Shown: in pieces, positions 50,459 through 58,965 of the stretch
How positions within the stretch are numbered: position 1 is the stretch's first letter
How the letters are laid out: each line of letters begins with the position of its first letter
Assembly: GCF_014697615.1 (NCBI RefSeq)
Contig: NZ_JACJSD010000006.1
Coordinates: forward strand, 178,717 to 242,716
DNA length: 64,000 nucleotides
Direction of reading: 5' to 3'
Source: Nostoc sp. FACHB-280
GTDB taxonomy: Bacteria > Cyanobacteriota > Cyanobacteriia > Cyanobacteriales > Nostocaceae
Position numbers and translations under genes: made by a program
Notes under the pieces: model-generated
Told to the model about the DNA's origin: nothing
Seen by the model: the letters and a program-made list of their open reading frames with translations, nothing else
Databases searched by the model: none

Positions 50459-51085
50459 TTAGACAGCATTCATTGTTTGGTTAGGTTGTTCACCTGCGAC
50501 CATTGGTTTGGGTTCTTCAGAGAATAGTTCTCTAGAAGATTTATCTTGCTTGGTTGCACCATAAAAACCAGCTTCAGCTTCGAGTTCATCTACGAAATCC
50601 CAAGCTTCAATTGTGCGTTTAGAGTCTGGGCCGTAATTCGCAGAAATTGCCCGTGCGTTGGAGACAGCTTTATATATCTCTTTTTGCAAGAATAGGAGTT
50701 TTGGTTTATCAACAAAGTCGCCTTTGTGGATAATATCGCTGATAGTAATCATCCCAAGTAATTCACCACGGATGACAGGCGCACTCCGCATCCCTGTATT
50801 AATCAATAACCTTGCAACATATTCTAAATCAAGGTCAGGATCTACAGTGACACAGGGTTTGCTCATTATTTCGTAAACATAAGTTCTTTGAGGATCTTTT
50901 CCATAAGCAACCACTTTGCCTGCAATATCACTCTCAGTCACAATGCCGTAAGCATCACCACTATGACGAGGTTCAACAATCAATTCTTGCAGTTGTTTGA
51001 GCCTTAATAATTTCACTGCTGCTGCTACTGTAGCGGAGCCGCGAATGGTAGCTACATCTTGAGTCATAATATGTTTGGCTCGCAT
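50459..51085 (-). CDS. CBS-CP12 regulatory protein
   Basis: A 208-residue protein. Two CBS domains (about 6-60 and 72-122: HIMTQDVATIRGSATVAAAV, EIMSKPCVTVDPDLDLEYVA and VIRGELLGMITISDIIHKGD) are followed by a CP12-like domain (about 132-172, LQKEIYKAVSNARAISANYG then AWDFVDELEAEAGF). The AWDxVEEL-type core is intact, while the cysteine pairs of classical CP12 are absent. CBS-CP12 proteins bind AMP and in cyanobacteria may regulate phosphoribulokinase according to energy charge. Its place next to nif suggests carbon fixation control in heterocysts, as inference. Confidence 0.9.
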   Translation of the reverse strand: MRAKHIMTQDVATIRGSATVAAAVKLLRLKQLQELIVEPRHSGDAYGIVTESDIAGKVVAYGKDPQRTYVYEIMSKPCVTVDPDLDLEYVARLLINTGMRSAPVIRGELLGMITISDIIHKGDFVDKPKLLFLQKEIYKAVSNARAISANYGPDSKRTIEAWDFVDELEAEAGFYGATKQDKSSRELFSEEPKPMVAGEQPNQTMNAV

Positions 51086-51850
51086 AATTCCTGCTCCTTA
51101 TTTATTGCAAGTAAGGGAATTGTTTCTAAACTGCTGCACTTATTCCCAAACTGTGTTTGCTTCGTCTAAGCATGATGAAAATTAGACACAGGTTTTACGC
51201 AGTATTAGCCCTAAATTCTACTTAGTAGAATCATCGATTATCAGTATAAGATTTACACATTTTCCCTACTCTATTGCTGAAGCGATCGCATCGGCTGTCT
51301 AACTTTCAGATGTACCAGGATTTCGGTAGAAATGTCTTTGATAACCCTGTAATCATTTGCTGCTTAAGTTTGGTTCACTAGCAACAATTTAGCTTACTTA
51401 TATATTATCACTCTGATAAGCTTGTTCCATAAACAAGTGTGTATTCTCATAAAGATATTGGTTAAATATCACAAAAAAATATCAAAAAGCAGCACAAACT
51501 ACATTTATTTTTTTAATAGTATGTTTATTCAGGATATTTGTTTAATATCAAAATTTATAGATATTGATTTGTTTACTAGGTAACAATTATTTTTTGAAAT
51601 TAAGTTTTGTAGACGGAGTTCATGTATCAATATTTTAACTAAAAATATTCTTAAGTAGTGATATATTGTGCTACTTATTTCAACTCAAATTCTCCCTCTA
51701 GCGGAGTATTTTTAGTAGCAGGCTATTAGCTTTAGAGATTTTGTATAAACTATATATAGTAATCTTATAAAGAAAATCTAAAAAATAACCTTAATATTCC
51801 AAAAAGTTGGTATTGTTTCAAACAATCATGATTTAAAAGGAAATAAAAAC
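51086..51850. promoter_or_regulatory. Long divergent spacer between CBS-CP12 and molbindin genes
   Basis: A 765-bp AT-rich spacer between two divergent genes. It has no ORF. It must carry both promoters. I found no GTAN8TAC NtcA consensus by eye; a HIP1 octamer lies near 51283. Confidence 0.4.
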
Positions 51851-52060
51851 ATGGAAATTAGTGCGCGTAATGCGTTAAAAACCACCGTTAAGAAGGTTGT
51901 AACTGGTTCAGTTAATACTGAAGTAACTTTAGAATTAGCTCCTGGAATAGAGTTAGTCTCTATTATTACCAAAACCTCAGCCGATAACCTAGGATTGGTA
52001 GAAGGTAAGCAAGCTTATGCTGTTATTAAAGCGTCCGATGTTATTGTCGCTATTGATTGA
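51851..52060 (+). CDS. Molbindin (Mop-type, TOBE) molybdenum-binding protein
   Basis: A 69-residue protein, the size of single-domain molbindins. It starts MEISARNALKTTVKKVVTGS, a pattern typical of TOBE/Mop units, and ends with KQAYAVIKASDVIVAID. Mop proteins bind molybdate as oligomers for storage or homeostasis. A clear SD (AAAGGAAA) precedes the ATG. It faces away from the nif genes but is placed 120 bp beyond the end of the FeoA-like gene, so supply of Mo to nitrogenase is a reasonable inference. Confidence 0.9.
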   Translation: MEISARNALKTTVKKVVTGSVNTEVTLELAPGIELVSIITKTSADNLGLVEGKQAYAVIKASDVIVAID

Positions 52061-52180
52061 TAAATAACTAATTCATTAACTGGAATTTTTTGATTTTTGT
52101 AGAGACGTTGTATATAACGTCTCTACAGAATTTATATCTTACAAATTTTCATATAATTGGCAGTAGATTTTAGCTTGAAT

Positions 52181-52432
52181 TTATTTATCAACTATCCGCA
52201 CGTAAATAGTTTGAGCAACTTCTTGGCTTAAGCTGATAGATTCTCCAGCGACTTTAATTTGTAATAAAGGTAGTTGCTGTTCTACAGTAATACAAGTTCC
52301 AAGTTTTATGCCTACTAAATGAATCTGGTCTAGGATTTTCTGATCTTGAGTTCGATAAAAAGCTATAATACCTTGCTCTCCTGGTTGGAGTAGTTCTAAA
52401 GAACAGCCGCTTAAACTAAAAGGCTTAAACAT
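52181..52432 (-). CDS. FeoA-domain protein
   Basis: An 83-residue protein with the FeoA (SH3-like) pattern: SLSGCSLELLQPGEQGIIAF, LVGIKLGTCITVEQQLPLLQ and ISLSQEVAQTIYVRI. FeoA normally assists FeoB in Fe(II) uptake; no feoB gene is near. It follows fdxH by 175 bp on the same strand and is the last gene of the nif-hes-fdx block, so an iron-related role for nitrogenase is likely. Confidence 0.85.
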   Translation of the reverse strand: MFKPFSLSGCSLELLQPGEQGIIAFYRTQDQKILDQIHLVGIKLGTCITVEQQLPLLQIKVAGESISLSQEVAQTIYVRIVDK

Positions 52433-52436
52433 TAAA

Positions 52437-52464
52437 AGTATGAAGTGTGAAGTATGAAGTATGA
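52437..52464. repeat. STRR heptamer repeat (AGTATGA)
   Basis: Four tandem 7-mers: AGTATGA, AGTGTGA, AGTATGA, AGTATGA. They lie just upstream of the FeoA-like gene start. The same heptamer, reversed, is at 21892-21917. Confidence 0.85.
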
Positions 52465-52607
52465 AAGATAATTTTATTTACATTTCATACTTTTTGGATT
52501 GCTAAAAATAGCTGTAGCAATGAAAAATTGCAGCTATACAATCTGAATCTGTGTAGAGAGATTTTGACTGTATAGCTGCAACTTCTGTACATAGTCTAAG
52601 ACATCAA

Positions 52608-52907
52608 TTATACGAGGTAAGGTTCTTGGTGGGTCTTGATTGTGCAGTTAGAACGAGGATAGGTAACGCACAATAGAGCAAATCCTTTAGATACTTGCTC
52701 ATCATCTAAGAAGTTTTGATCAGATTGATCAATTTCACCTTCTGTAACTTTACCTACACAGCTAGAGCAAGAACCTGCATGGCAAGAGAAAGGTAACTCA
52801 ATACCAGCTTCTTCGGCTGCGTCTAAAATTGTAGTGTCTTCATCTACCTCAATTGTGGTATCGATGTCTTCTTTTTTGTTGATTAATCTTACTTGATAGG
52901 TAGCCAT
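52608..52907 (-). CDS. fdxH: Heterocyst-type [2Fe-2S] ferredoxin FdxH
   Basis: The open frame reaches 53024, but the ATG at 52907 is chosen because it has SD GAGGAG and gives exactly 99 residues, the FdxH length, starting [20 protein letters not shown]. Cluster ligands are C42, C47, C50 ([10 protein letters not shown]) and C80 (ALLCVTYP). Basic residues at positions 11-12 (KK), important for FdxH interaction with nitrogenase reductase in Anabaena, are present. It donates electrons to NifH in heterocysts. It follows hesB by 180 bp, the conserved order. Confidence 0.96.
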   Translation of the reverse strand: MATYQVRLINKKEDIDTTIEVDEDTTILDAAEEAGIELPFSCHAGSCSSCVGKVTEGEIDQSDQNFLDDEQVSKGFALLCVTYPRSNCTIKTHQEPYLV

Positions 52908-53087
52908 TTTCCGATTCTCCTCATTACGGTTCGGTTGGTTCTCGAAGTGTGTCAGGCTCCTCTTCGAGAAAATATGAATAGGAAGACACTGCATTTGATG
53001 AGTGATTGCGAGTGTCTCTGACATTTAGTGCGGAGTACGTTTACGAAAAGCCTATATGGTTTGACTTAACACTAAAAGAAGACTCTT

Positions 53088-53456
53088 TTAGCTACAAGGA
53101 ACACCATCTGGCGTACAGTCTCCTGTTTTGAAAGATTTGCCGCAACCGCAGGTACTAGTTGCATTAGGGTTGGTAAATTTGAAACCGCTTTCTACCACCC
53201 CTTCGACAAAATCAATCACGATTCCTTCTAATAAAGGCGCACTTTTAGCATCGACGTAAACCAACACACTACCTTGTTGGATTACTAAATCATCTGGTTG
53301 GGGTTGGCTGGTGACATCCATACCATATTCATAGCCACTGCAACCACCATCTTTGACAGAGATTCGGATACCTTTAGTGCTATTCTCATCGGAACCGGAA
53401 CCTCGCAGGAAAGCCCGCAAACGAAATTCTGCTTTTTCTGTTAAAGTAACAGTCAT
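53088..53456 (-). CDS. hesB: HesB, IscA-type iron-sulfur carrier
   Basis: A 122-residue A-type carrier. The three conserved cysteines are C39 (DGGCSGYEYG), C103 and C105 (STCGCGKSF), followed by an extra cysteine-containing tail (GDCTPDGVPCS). It carries or delivers Fe-S clusters, here probably for nitrogenase components. It sits between hesA and fdxH in the order typical of heterocystous nif regions. Confidence 0.95.
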   Translation of the reverse strand: MTVTLTEKAEFRLRAFLRGSGSDENSTKGIRISVKDGGCSGYEYGMDVTSQPQPDDLVIQQGSVLVYVDAKSAPLLEGIVIDFVEGVVESGFKFTNPNATSTCGCGKSFKTGDCTPDGVPCS

Positions 53457-53526
53457 TCAATCTCCTAATCTGTAGCGATTGATTGTTCTAATCTAGAATT
53501 TGGGTTTTTTGTGATAATTGTCCTTT

Positions 53527-53550
53527 GTCATTAGTCATTAGTCATTAGTC
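53527..53550. repeat. STRR heptamer repeat (GTCATTA)
   Basis: Three tandem 7-mers GTCATTA plus a partial copy in the hesA-hesB spacer, followed by related GGACAAAAGACAAAGGACGA units to about 53600. Confidence 0.8.
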
Positions 53551-53607
53551 GTTTGTAAATACAAAGGACAAAAGACAAAGGACGAATAACCAAGGACAAA
53601 ATACTTA

Positions 53608-54408
53608 TTAAGTTGTAAAATTACTGGTGGTTTCCATTGATGGAGATTGCGAGTATCTCCAAGGTGCATTATTACCGCATACTTTACAAGAGCGATCGCG
53701 GTATGAACGACGCTTGGCAAATTCCATCCGGTTGAAGTCTATTGTCAGCAATTGTGACAATAAAGGCTGACTAAACCCAGTAATCAGCTTGACTGCTTCT
53801 AGTGCTGTCAAACAAGCCAATGTCCCAGAAACCGCACCTAGCACCGAGAAACCACGCCGATCCCAATCAGGCTTTTCGGGAAACAGGCAAGATAAACAAG
53901 GCGTGACACCTGGAATAATTGTTGTCAGGTAAGCCTCCATTCCGTCCATTGCAGCTTCTACCATTGGTTTGCGCCAGCGCACACAAGCTGCATTCAACAA
54001 ATCGCGTTCTGTAAAATTATGGGCGCAGTCTAACGCCATATCTGCGGATTGCACCAAAGAATCTACATTCTCTGGCGTAATATAATCATGAACCGCTACG
54101 ATTTCGATATCAGGATTGATGGCTTGCAAGGTTTCTTTAGCCTTAAATACCCTTGGCTTACCAACCCAATCATCAGTCATCAGAATCTGACGATTCATAT
54201 CATCAAGGCGTAAATCACCACCCCGGACGAGAATTAGTTTGCCAACGCCTGCTACTGCTAAGTAAAGCGCGGCTGTACCACCTAATCCCCCCACACCTGT
54301 AACCAATACTGTCGCTGACTTCAGGCGCTTCTGAGCCGCTTCGCCAAAATTCGGAAGCATCATTTGGCGACTATAACGTTCTAACTCGGTAGGAGTTAGG
54401 TTGATCAC
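53608..54408 (-). CDS. hesA: HesA, ThiF/MoeB-type E1-like protein
   Basis: A 266-residue protein of the ThiF superfamily. The nucleotide-binding loop is VTGVGGLGGTAALYL (residues about 36-50), the MNRQILM motif carries the conserved Arg73, and the zinc tetrad is intact: C171/C174 (CLSC) and C241/C244 (CKVC). E1-like proteins adenylate a C-terminal glycine of a partner; HesA is linked to nitrogen fixation, perhaps Mo or sulfur supply. It lies 10 bp behind nifW. Confidence 0.95.
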   Translation of the reverse strand: MINLTPTELERYSRQMMLPNFGEAAQKRLKSATVLVTGVGGLGGTAALYLAVAGVGKLILVRGGDLRLDDMNRQILMTDDWVGKPRVFKAKETLQAINPDIEIVAVHDYITPENVDSLVQSADMALDCAHNFTERDLLNAACVRWRKPMVEAAMDGMEAYLTTIIPGVTPCLSCLFPEKPDWDRRGFSVLGAVSGTLACLTALEAVKLITGFSQPLLSQLLTIDFNRMEFAKRRSYRDRSCKVCGNNAPWRYSQSPSMETTSNFTT

Positions 54409-54418
54409 TATTTACCTC

Positions 54419-54736
54419 CTAATCAGAAGAGAGTTCTGTCAGCGTAATTACATTTTTGGGCTTGTCTTTAAAGACTTTGAACACCTTTTGTTCTTGGGGT
54501 GTTGATTCAAGAAATACTTGATATGCTTTTTGCAAAGCCAAGCAATATTGATTGAGTTTTTCTTCTGCACTTAAATCAGCAGAGTTTTCATCAATTTCTT
54601 GGATATATTGGGAGAATTTCTTCAATATATGGAGACGATTTATATTGACAATTTTTTGGTCATAATCTAACTCAAAAAACTGAAAATATGCTTCGGCATC
54701 ACTTATTTTTTTGAATTCATCAATAGTTTTACTCAT
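54419..54736 (-). CDS. nifW: NifW, nitrogenase-stabilising protein
   Basis: A 105-residue protein with the NifW pattern: IDEFKKISDAEAYFQFFELD, then VNINRLHILKKFSQYIQ and YCLALQKAYQVFLESTPQEQ, ending KVFKVF. NifW protects or helps assemble the NifDK protein, notably against oxygen. It overlaps the preceding DUF683 gene by 4 bp (ATGA), which indicates translational coupling. Confidence 0.93.
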   Translation of the reverse strand: MSKTIDEFKKISDAEAYFQFFELDYDQKIVNINRLHILKKFSQYIQEIDENSADLSAEEKLNQYCLALQKAYQVFLESTPQEQKVFKVFKDKPKNVITLTELSSD

Positions 54737-54930
54737 TTACCCTCCAAAGCTGTTAGCTGCTGTTTCAACTCATCAAGTTGCCGATATATTTCATAAGTTG
54801 CCGCCGCAACATCCATAAGTTGTTTGTAATCGGTTGGTAGACCTTCTGCTAAATCGTGCAGATCCATTTTCATTTGACCTGCTTTGCTGTTGAGGCGTTT
54901 AATTTGGGTTTTCAATTCCTCGATGGTCAT
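54733..54930 (-). CDS. Small nif-associated coiled-coil protein (CCE_0567/DUF683 family)
   Basis: A 65-residue helical protein: MTIEELKTQIKRLNSKAGQM then LHDLAEGLPTDYKQLMDVAA and YRQLDELKQQLTALEGK. This matches the small DUF683 proteins encoded between the NifX-associated gene and nifW in nif clusters. It is two helices and probably a dimer. It is coupled to nifW by a 4-bp overlap. Confidence 0.9.
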   Translation of the reverse strand: MTIEELKTQIKRLNSKAGQMKMDLHDLAEGLPTDYKQLMDVAAATYEIYRQLDELKQQLTALEGK

Positions 54931-55065
54931 TGGTCATTTGTCCTTTGTCATTTGTCCTTTGTTATTTCGCGCAAAGGCGCAAAGACGCAAAGATAATCTT
55001 AGTCTATTAGTCATTGGATAAAATCATTTACAAATGACCAATGACTAATAACTAATGACGGAAAG
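54931..55065. repeat. STRR-type short repeats in nif spacer
   Basis: A 135-bp spacer made largely of degenerate 7-mers (TCATTTGTCCTTTGTCATTT and, near 55035, AATGACTAATAACTAATGAC), which form an imperfect inverted arrangement. It interrupts the otherwise tight nif operon. Confidence 0.6.
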
Positions 55066-55542
55066 TTAGAGCTTGCCGACTTCTGGGAAGCGATTAACTA
55101 AATCCAATCCTTTTTGGACAAAAGCTTCCCCTTCTTCTGCTAACTTTTCTAGAGATTCAAAACCGAAGCGATGAGCATCTCTTAAGGTTTTAACTGTTAG
55201 CAAAAGTCGTCCAGAAAATACTAATGCCCAGCCGAAGCCTTCATGGTTGATGTTAACTACAACCTGAGATATCAGATTAGTTTCTTGTTCAATTCTGGCA
55301 GCAATAGCTCGGAAAAATACTAATATCCGAGCTTGTGTTGCGGCATCAACTTCGCCTTCGATAGGAATTTCGCGTTTCTTTTTTTTGGGAACGACGAATG
55401 CCTTGAGGATTAGTTCATCTGACCAATTACGGTAGAATCCATAACTATCTTGACCCCGAATTTGGAGGATTAAAGCCTTAATGAAGGGAGAGTTTAAGGC
55501 TGCGAGACTAGTAGTTCCGTTAACAGTATTATCTGCGGTCAT
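55066..55542 (-). CDS. NifX-associated protein (DUF269)
   Basis: A 158-residue protein with the DUF269 pattern: SPFIKALILQIRGQDSYGFY near the start, DELILKAFVVPKKKKREIPI, and WALVFSGRLLLTVKTLRDAH followed by RFGFESLEKLAEEGEAFVQK. The family is found next to nifX in most nif clusters (NafX type) and is tied to FeMo-cofactor handling. It overlaps nifX by 4 bp (ATGA), so they are translationally coupled. Confidence 0.93.
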   Translation of the reverse strand: MTADNTVNGTTSLAALNSPFIKALILQIRGQDSYGFYRNWSDELILKAFVVPKKKKREIPIEGEVDAATQARILVFFRAIAARIEQETNLISQVVVNINHEGFGWALVFSGRLLLTVKTLRDAHRFGFESLEKLAEEGEAFVQKGLDLVNRFPEVGKL

Positions 55543-55952
55543 ACAGTTGCTTCGTTCTCAATATCATCTGTAAAGGTTTTGGTTTTTGGCTGGAGAGCTT
55601 TCCGCAACCAAGGTGGAGGATTACCTTTGAGAGTTTGGACTAGTTTAGTAAGCAACTCTTCAATTTTTTCTTCTTCGCTGCGGGCTTTAACTGGGGTGAC
55701 ACCTTTTTTGATTAACTTAGCAGCCGCAGTTCCACCAATTGCTGTTACATAAACAATTGCACAGTCAACCAGTGCATCAAGTTTGGGTGTAATTTTATCT
55801 TCGTTACCATCTTCTTTTAGCTCACCCTCAAAGTTGAGAGTTTCTAAAAATTGATATCCTTCGCCATCAATTTCGTAGACATCAATTTCTCTCGCCCAGC
55901 CAAAGTGAGCATTGACATGAATGTGGTCACTGGTTGTAAAGGCAATTTTCAT
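55539..55952 (-). CDS. nifX: NifX, FeMo-cofactor precursor carrier
   Basis: A 137-residue protein of the NifX/NifB-C domain family: MKIAFTTSDHIHVNAHFGWA with the conserved Ser and His residues, then IVYVTAIGGTAAAKLIKKGV. NifX binds NifB-cofactor and the VK cluster during FeMo-cofactor assembly on NifEN. SD AGGAGA precedes the ATG. It is 253 bp behind nifN, a gap that contains a palindromic repeat element. Confidence 0.95.
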   Translation of the reverse strand: MKIAFTTSDHIHVNAHFGWAREIDVYEIDGEGYQFLETLNFEGELKEDGNEDKITPKLDALVDCAIVYVTAIGGTAAAKLIKKGVTPVKARSEEEKIEELLTKLVQTLKGNPPPWLRKALQPKTKTFTDDIENEATV

Positions 55953-56073
55953 TCTGTTCTCCTACTTTGTGGGGATTGGGTATTAGGTATTAAGTGTTAA
56001 GGTTTGAGTATTAGTGATGAGAAAAATGATTGACTATTCTCAGTTACTAGGGCTTGTTTCAAACTATTTTTTA

Positions 56074-56151
56074 GATCCCCCTAAATCCCCCTTAAAAAGG
56101 GGGACTTCTAGAGTTTCTTAGCCCCCCTTTTGAAGGGGGGTTGGGGGGATC
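56074..56151. repeat. Palindromic MITE-like repeat (GATCCCCC family), copy 2
   Basis: A 78-bp unit in the nifN-nifX spacer, homologous to 50358-50434: left end GATCCCCCTAAATCCCCCTT identical, right end TTGGGGGGATC. Internal CCCCCTT/AAGGGGG hairpins are preserved. It would form a strong RNA hairpin in the nif transcript. Confidence 0.8.
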
Positions 56152-56205
56152 ATAGAGTTTAAAACATTCCCCAATCTCTAGCCCCTAACCTCTAGTCCCT
56201 AGCCC

Positions 56206-57525
56206 CTAAATATCATTGAAAAAGTGTTTAACGCGCTCTTCTTCAGCTTCTAAAAAGAGGTTGCCGATACCAAACAAAAGCTCCATCGTGCCGCGATAGC
56301 CAACTTTTGTGAATAGACCATTACCTAAACGGTCGTAGATGGGCAAGCCTAAACGATAAAGAGGAATCGACAGACGTTTTGAGATCGCTCCTAGGTTAGA
56401 ATTACCAATCACTAGGTCAGAGCCTACTGCTAGTTCTTCAAAGTCTTCTAAGTCGCCGATTGTGACACTCTTGATGGGGAGTTTTTCGAGTAGAGGCGAT
56501 CGCGTTGTAGTAACTGCGGCGTGAATTTGGCTTCCCATCGATTGCAAGAAGCGCACTGTTGCCCACAACAAATCAGGCTCTAATGCTAGAGATACTCTTT
56601 TTGCACCAAAATAAAAGTGCGTATCGAGCATTGCATCTTGCAACTGGCGACGTTGGCGACGGTATTTTTCGGGTACTGGGTTGCTGCTCAAAATCGATAA
56701 TGCTTGCAAAAATTCATCCACGGCTTCCAGTCCAGTCAGTTCCCCAAACACTTCATAGGGAATGTTGAACCGTTCATCGAGAATTTTGGCAGCACCCCGC
56801 ATACTTTCACCCAAAGCGATGGTGAAAGCAGAACTACCTACTTGTCGCAGTTGTTTGACACTTGTACCGCTACCTGTCACCGCACTATAGTTATCTTCTA
56901 AGTGACCATCCAACGATGCGCCAAGGTCAGGTACAAAGATAGGGTCTAATCCAAAAGCTGTGACAATTTCTTTGATTTCTTGTAAATCGCCGGGAGTAAA
57001 AGCAGAACCAGCCAAAATTGTGACTTGTTCGCTTCTAATTCCGCCTGCTTGGGGAATTTCCTTAACAATGCTTTCTACAGCAGTAGCAAAACCATCTTGT
57101 AATGCACCTTTAAAATCTGGTGTTGGTGCAAAGATAACGGGGATGTGGTCTAATTCACGATGGCGATCGCGGATATCCTTCAAGAAGCGTTCAATATCAT
57201 CGCCTCTGGTTTCGGTTAATCCAGTCGTACACAAACCGATAATTTCTGGCTTGGCCTTCTCAACCAACGTCAGAAGTGCCTGTTCCACATTCTCTTCGCC
57301 ACCCAAAATCGTAGTAACTTCCGTCATGGCTGTAGTGGCTAGGGGAATTGCTTCCCGAAAATGCCGTACAAGCACAACCTTGGCAAAGGCGGTACACCCT
57401 TGAGAACCGTGAAACAGAGGTATCATTCCCTTTAATCCCAAAAAGGCGAGGGATGCACCTAAAGCTTGGCTTTGTTTGAGAGGATTAACTGCAACTGATT
57501 TTTCGGGAACAGTAACGATCGCCAT
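56206..57525 (-). CDS. nifN: NifN, FeMo-cofactor scaffold beta subunit
   Basis: A 439-residue protein homologous to NifK: LKQSQALGASLAFLGLKGMI with HGSQGC (C44) as the conserved cluster ligand region, AMTEVTTILGGEENVEQALL, IIGLCTTGLTETRGDDIERF, and LVIGNSNLGAISKRL. With NifE it forms the scaffold on which FeMo-cofactor is completed. It starts one base after the nifE stop, so the two are coupled. Complete length. Confidence 0.97.
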   Translation of the reverse strand: MAIVTVPEKSVAVNPLKQSQALGASLAFLGLKGMIPLFHGSQGCTAFAKVVLVRHFREAIPLATTAMTEVTTILGGEENVEQALLTLVEKAKPEIIGLCTTGLTETRGDDIERFLKDIRDRHRELDHIPVIFAPTPDFKGALQDGFATAVESIVKEIPQAGGIRSEQVTILAGSAFTPGDLQEIKEIVTAFGLDPIFVPDLGASLDGHLEDNYSAVTGSGTSVKQLRQVGSSAFTIALGESMRGAAKILDERFNIPYEVFGELTGLEAVDEFLQALSILSSNPVPEKYRRQRRQLQDAMLDTHFYFGAKRVSLALEPDLLWATVRFLQSMGSQIHAAVTTTRSPLLEKLPIKSVTIGDLEDFEELAVGSDLVIGNSNLGAISKRLSIPLYRLGLPIYDRLGNGLFTKVGYRGTMELLFGIGNLFLEAEEERVKHFFNDI

Positions 57526-58965
57526 CTAAAATACCTCTTCTATTGAAGCAGAGAACATATCTTCTGCTGACAAACTAAAATTATTTAAAGTCCCTGCTGT
57601 TTCATCCCAAGGCGCAGGTTTACGGATTTGACTCCAAATCGGGCTGTAGAGGGCTTCGTATAACTCCCGTGCCATCTCTAACATACCCACATACCCAGCA
57701 TAAGGATGATGGCGTTCTTGGTTGATGTCGAGGAAAGGAATCCGCGCTTTCAGGGCTGTGTATTGGTTACGACCACCCGCAATTAACATATCAGCGTTTG
57801 TATCACGTACCAATTGCAACAACTCCTGAGCATTGCCTTTTTCTAGCATCATCCCTTCTGTACCGAGCAAGCGTTTGATTTTAGCCTTATCTTCCTCCGT
57901 ACTCTTACGGGTGCTAGTAGCCACAACTTCTATCCCCAAATCCTTAGCGGCAGAGATAATAGACCAACTTTTCACACCGCCAGTATATAGAACTACACGC
58001 TTACCCTTGAGGCGGGCGCGATAGGGAGCTAAGGCGATATCCAAAGCCGCAGTTTCATTAGCAATCAGCTTTTCTGTGCGCGCTTGTAAATCAGGATCGC
58101 CCAACTTCGCCGCCACATTCCGCAAGCAACGATTTATATCATCAATGCCATAAAAAGACTCTTCAATGTAGGGAATCCCATATTGCTCCTCCATCTTTCT
58201 CGCCATATTGAGCAAAGCCCGCGAACAAATCATCACGTTCAACTTGGCACGGTGAGCGTAACGAATTTCTTCATAACGAGCATCACCCGTGATTTTGGAT
58301 AGTACGCGGATGCCTAATTTTTCAAATAAAGGCAGGACTCCCCACATTTCCCCGGCGATATTGTATTCGCCAATCAAGTTTATATCATAGGGGGTTGTGA
58401 ACTCCGGTTCTGCTGTCCCGACAACATAATCTAATAAAGCTTCACCGCCAAAACGGTTCCCCAAATTCTTACTCCCAATAAATCCCGGCGCAATCACCGG
58501 AACAACCGGAGTACCAATTTTTTCCGCCGCCGCCTTACAAACAGCATTGATATCATCCCCAATCAACGCCGTCACACAAGTAGCGTAAACAAATACAGCC
58601 GTTGGATTATAACGCTGATGAATTTCTAAAATTGCCTTGTAGAGTTTCTTTTCACCACCGAAAATCACATCATTTTCCGTCATATCGGTAGTGAAACCCG
58701 TCTTATAAAGCACAGGCCCAGAAGATAGACTACCACGACTACCCCAAGAATTACCAGCACAGGCGATCGGGCCGTGAACCAAATGCGCTGCATCAGTAAT
58801 TGGAACCAGAGCAATCATCGCCCCATCAAAAGCACAACCACCTTGAGCCGCCCCAGGTTGCGCTTGTTGCGTACAAGACTTATTCTTCTTTTCGCCCTTC
58901 TTCTGCTGATTATGTTCGCAACCCGTCTCATTCAGCAGTTCATTAACCTTCTTTTGGGTGTTCAT
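57526..58965 (-). CDS. nifE: NifE, FeMo-cofactor scaffold alpha subunit
   Basis: A 479-residue protein homologous to NifD. Cluster-ligand cysteines: C44 ([10 protein letters not shown]), C69 ([10 protein letters not shown]) and C130 ([12 protein letters not shown]). It also shows [20 protein letters not shown] and [20 protein letters not shown]. With NifN it assembles FeMo-cofactor before transfer to NifDK. It is directly followed by nifN. The N-terminal Lys-rich segment (residues 20-30) is somewhat unusual but within the family range. Confidence 0.97.
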   Translation of the reverse strand: MNTQKKVNELLNETGCEHNQQKKGEKKNKSCTQQAQPGAAQGGCAFDGAMIALVPITDAAHLVHGPIACAGNSWGSRGSLSSGPVLYKTGFTTDMTENDVIFGGEKKLYKAILEIHQRYNPTAVFVYATCVTALIGDDINAVCKAAAEKIGTPVVPVIAPGFIGSKNLGNRFGGEALLDYVVGTAEPEFTTPYDINLIGEYNIAGEMWGVLPLFEKLGIRVLSKITGDARYEEIRYAHRAKLNVMICSRALLNMARKMEEQYGIPYIEESFYGIDDINRCLRNVAAKLGDPDLQARTEKLIANETAALDIALAPYRARLKGKRVVLYTGGVKSWSIISAAKDLGIEVVATSTRKSTEEDKAKIKRLLGTEGMMLEKGNAQELLQLVRDTNADMLIAGGRNQYTALKARIPFLDINQERHHPYAGYVGMLEMARELYEALYSPIWSQIRKPAPWDETAGTLNNFSLSAEDMFSASIEEVF

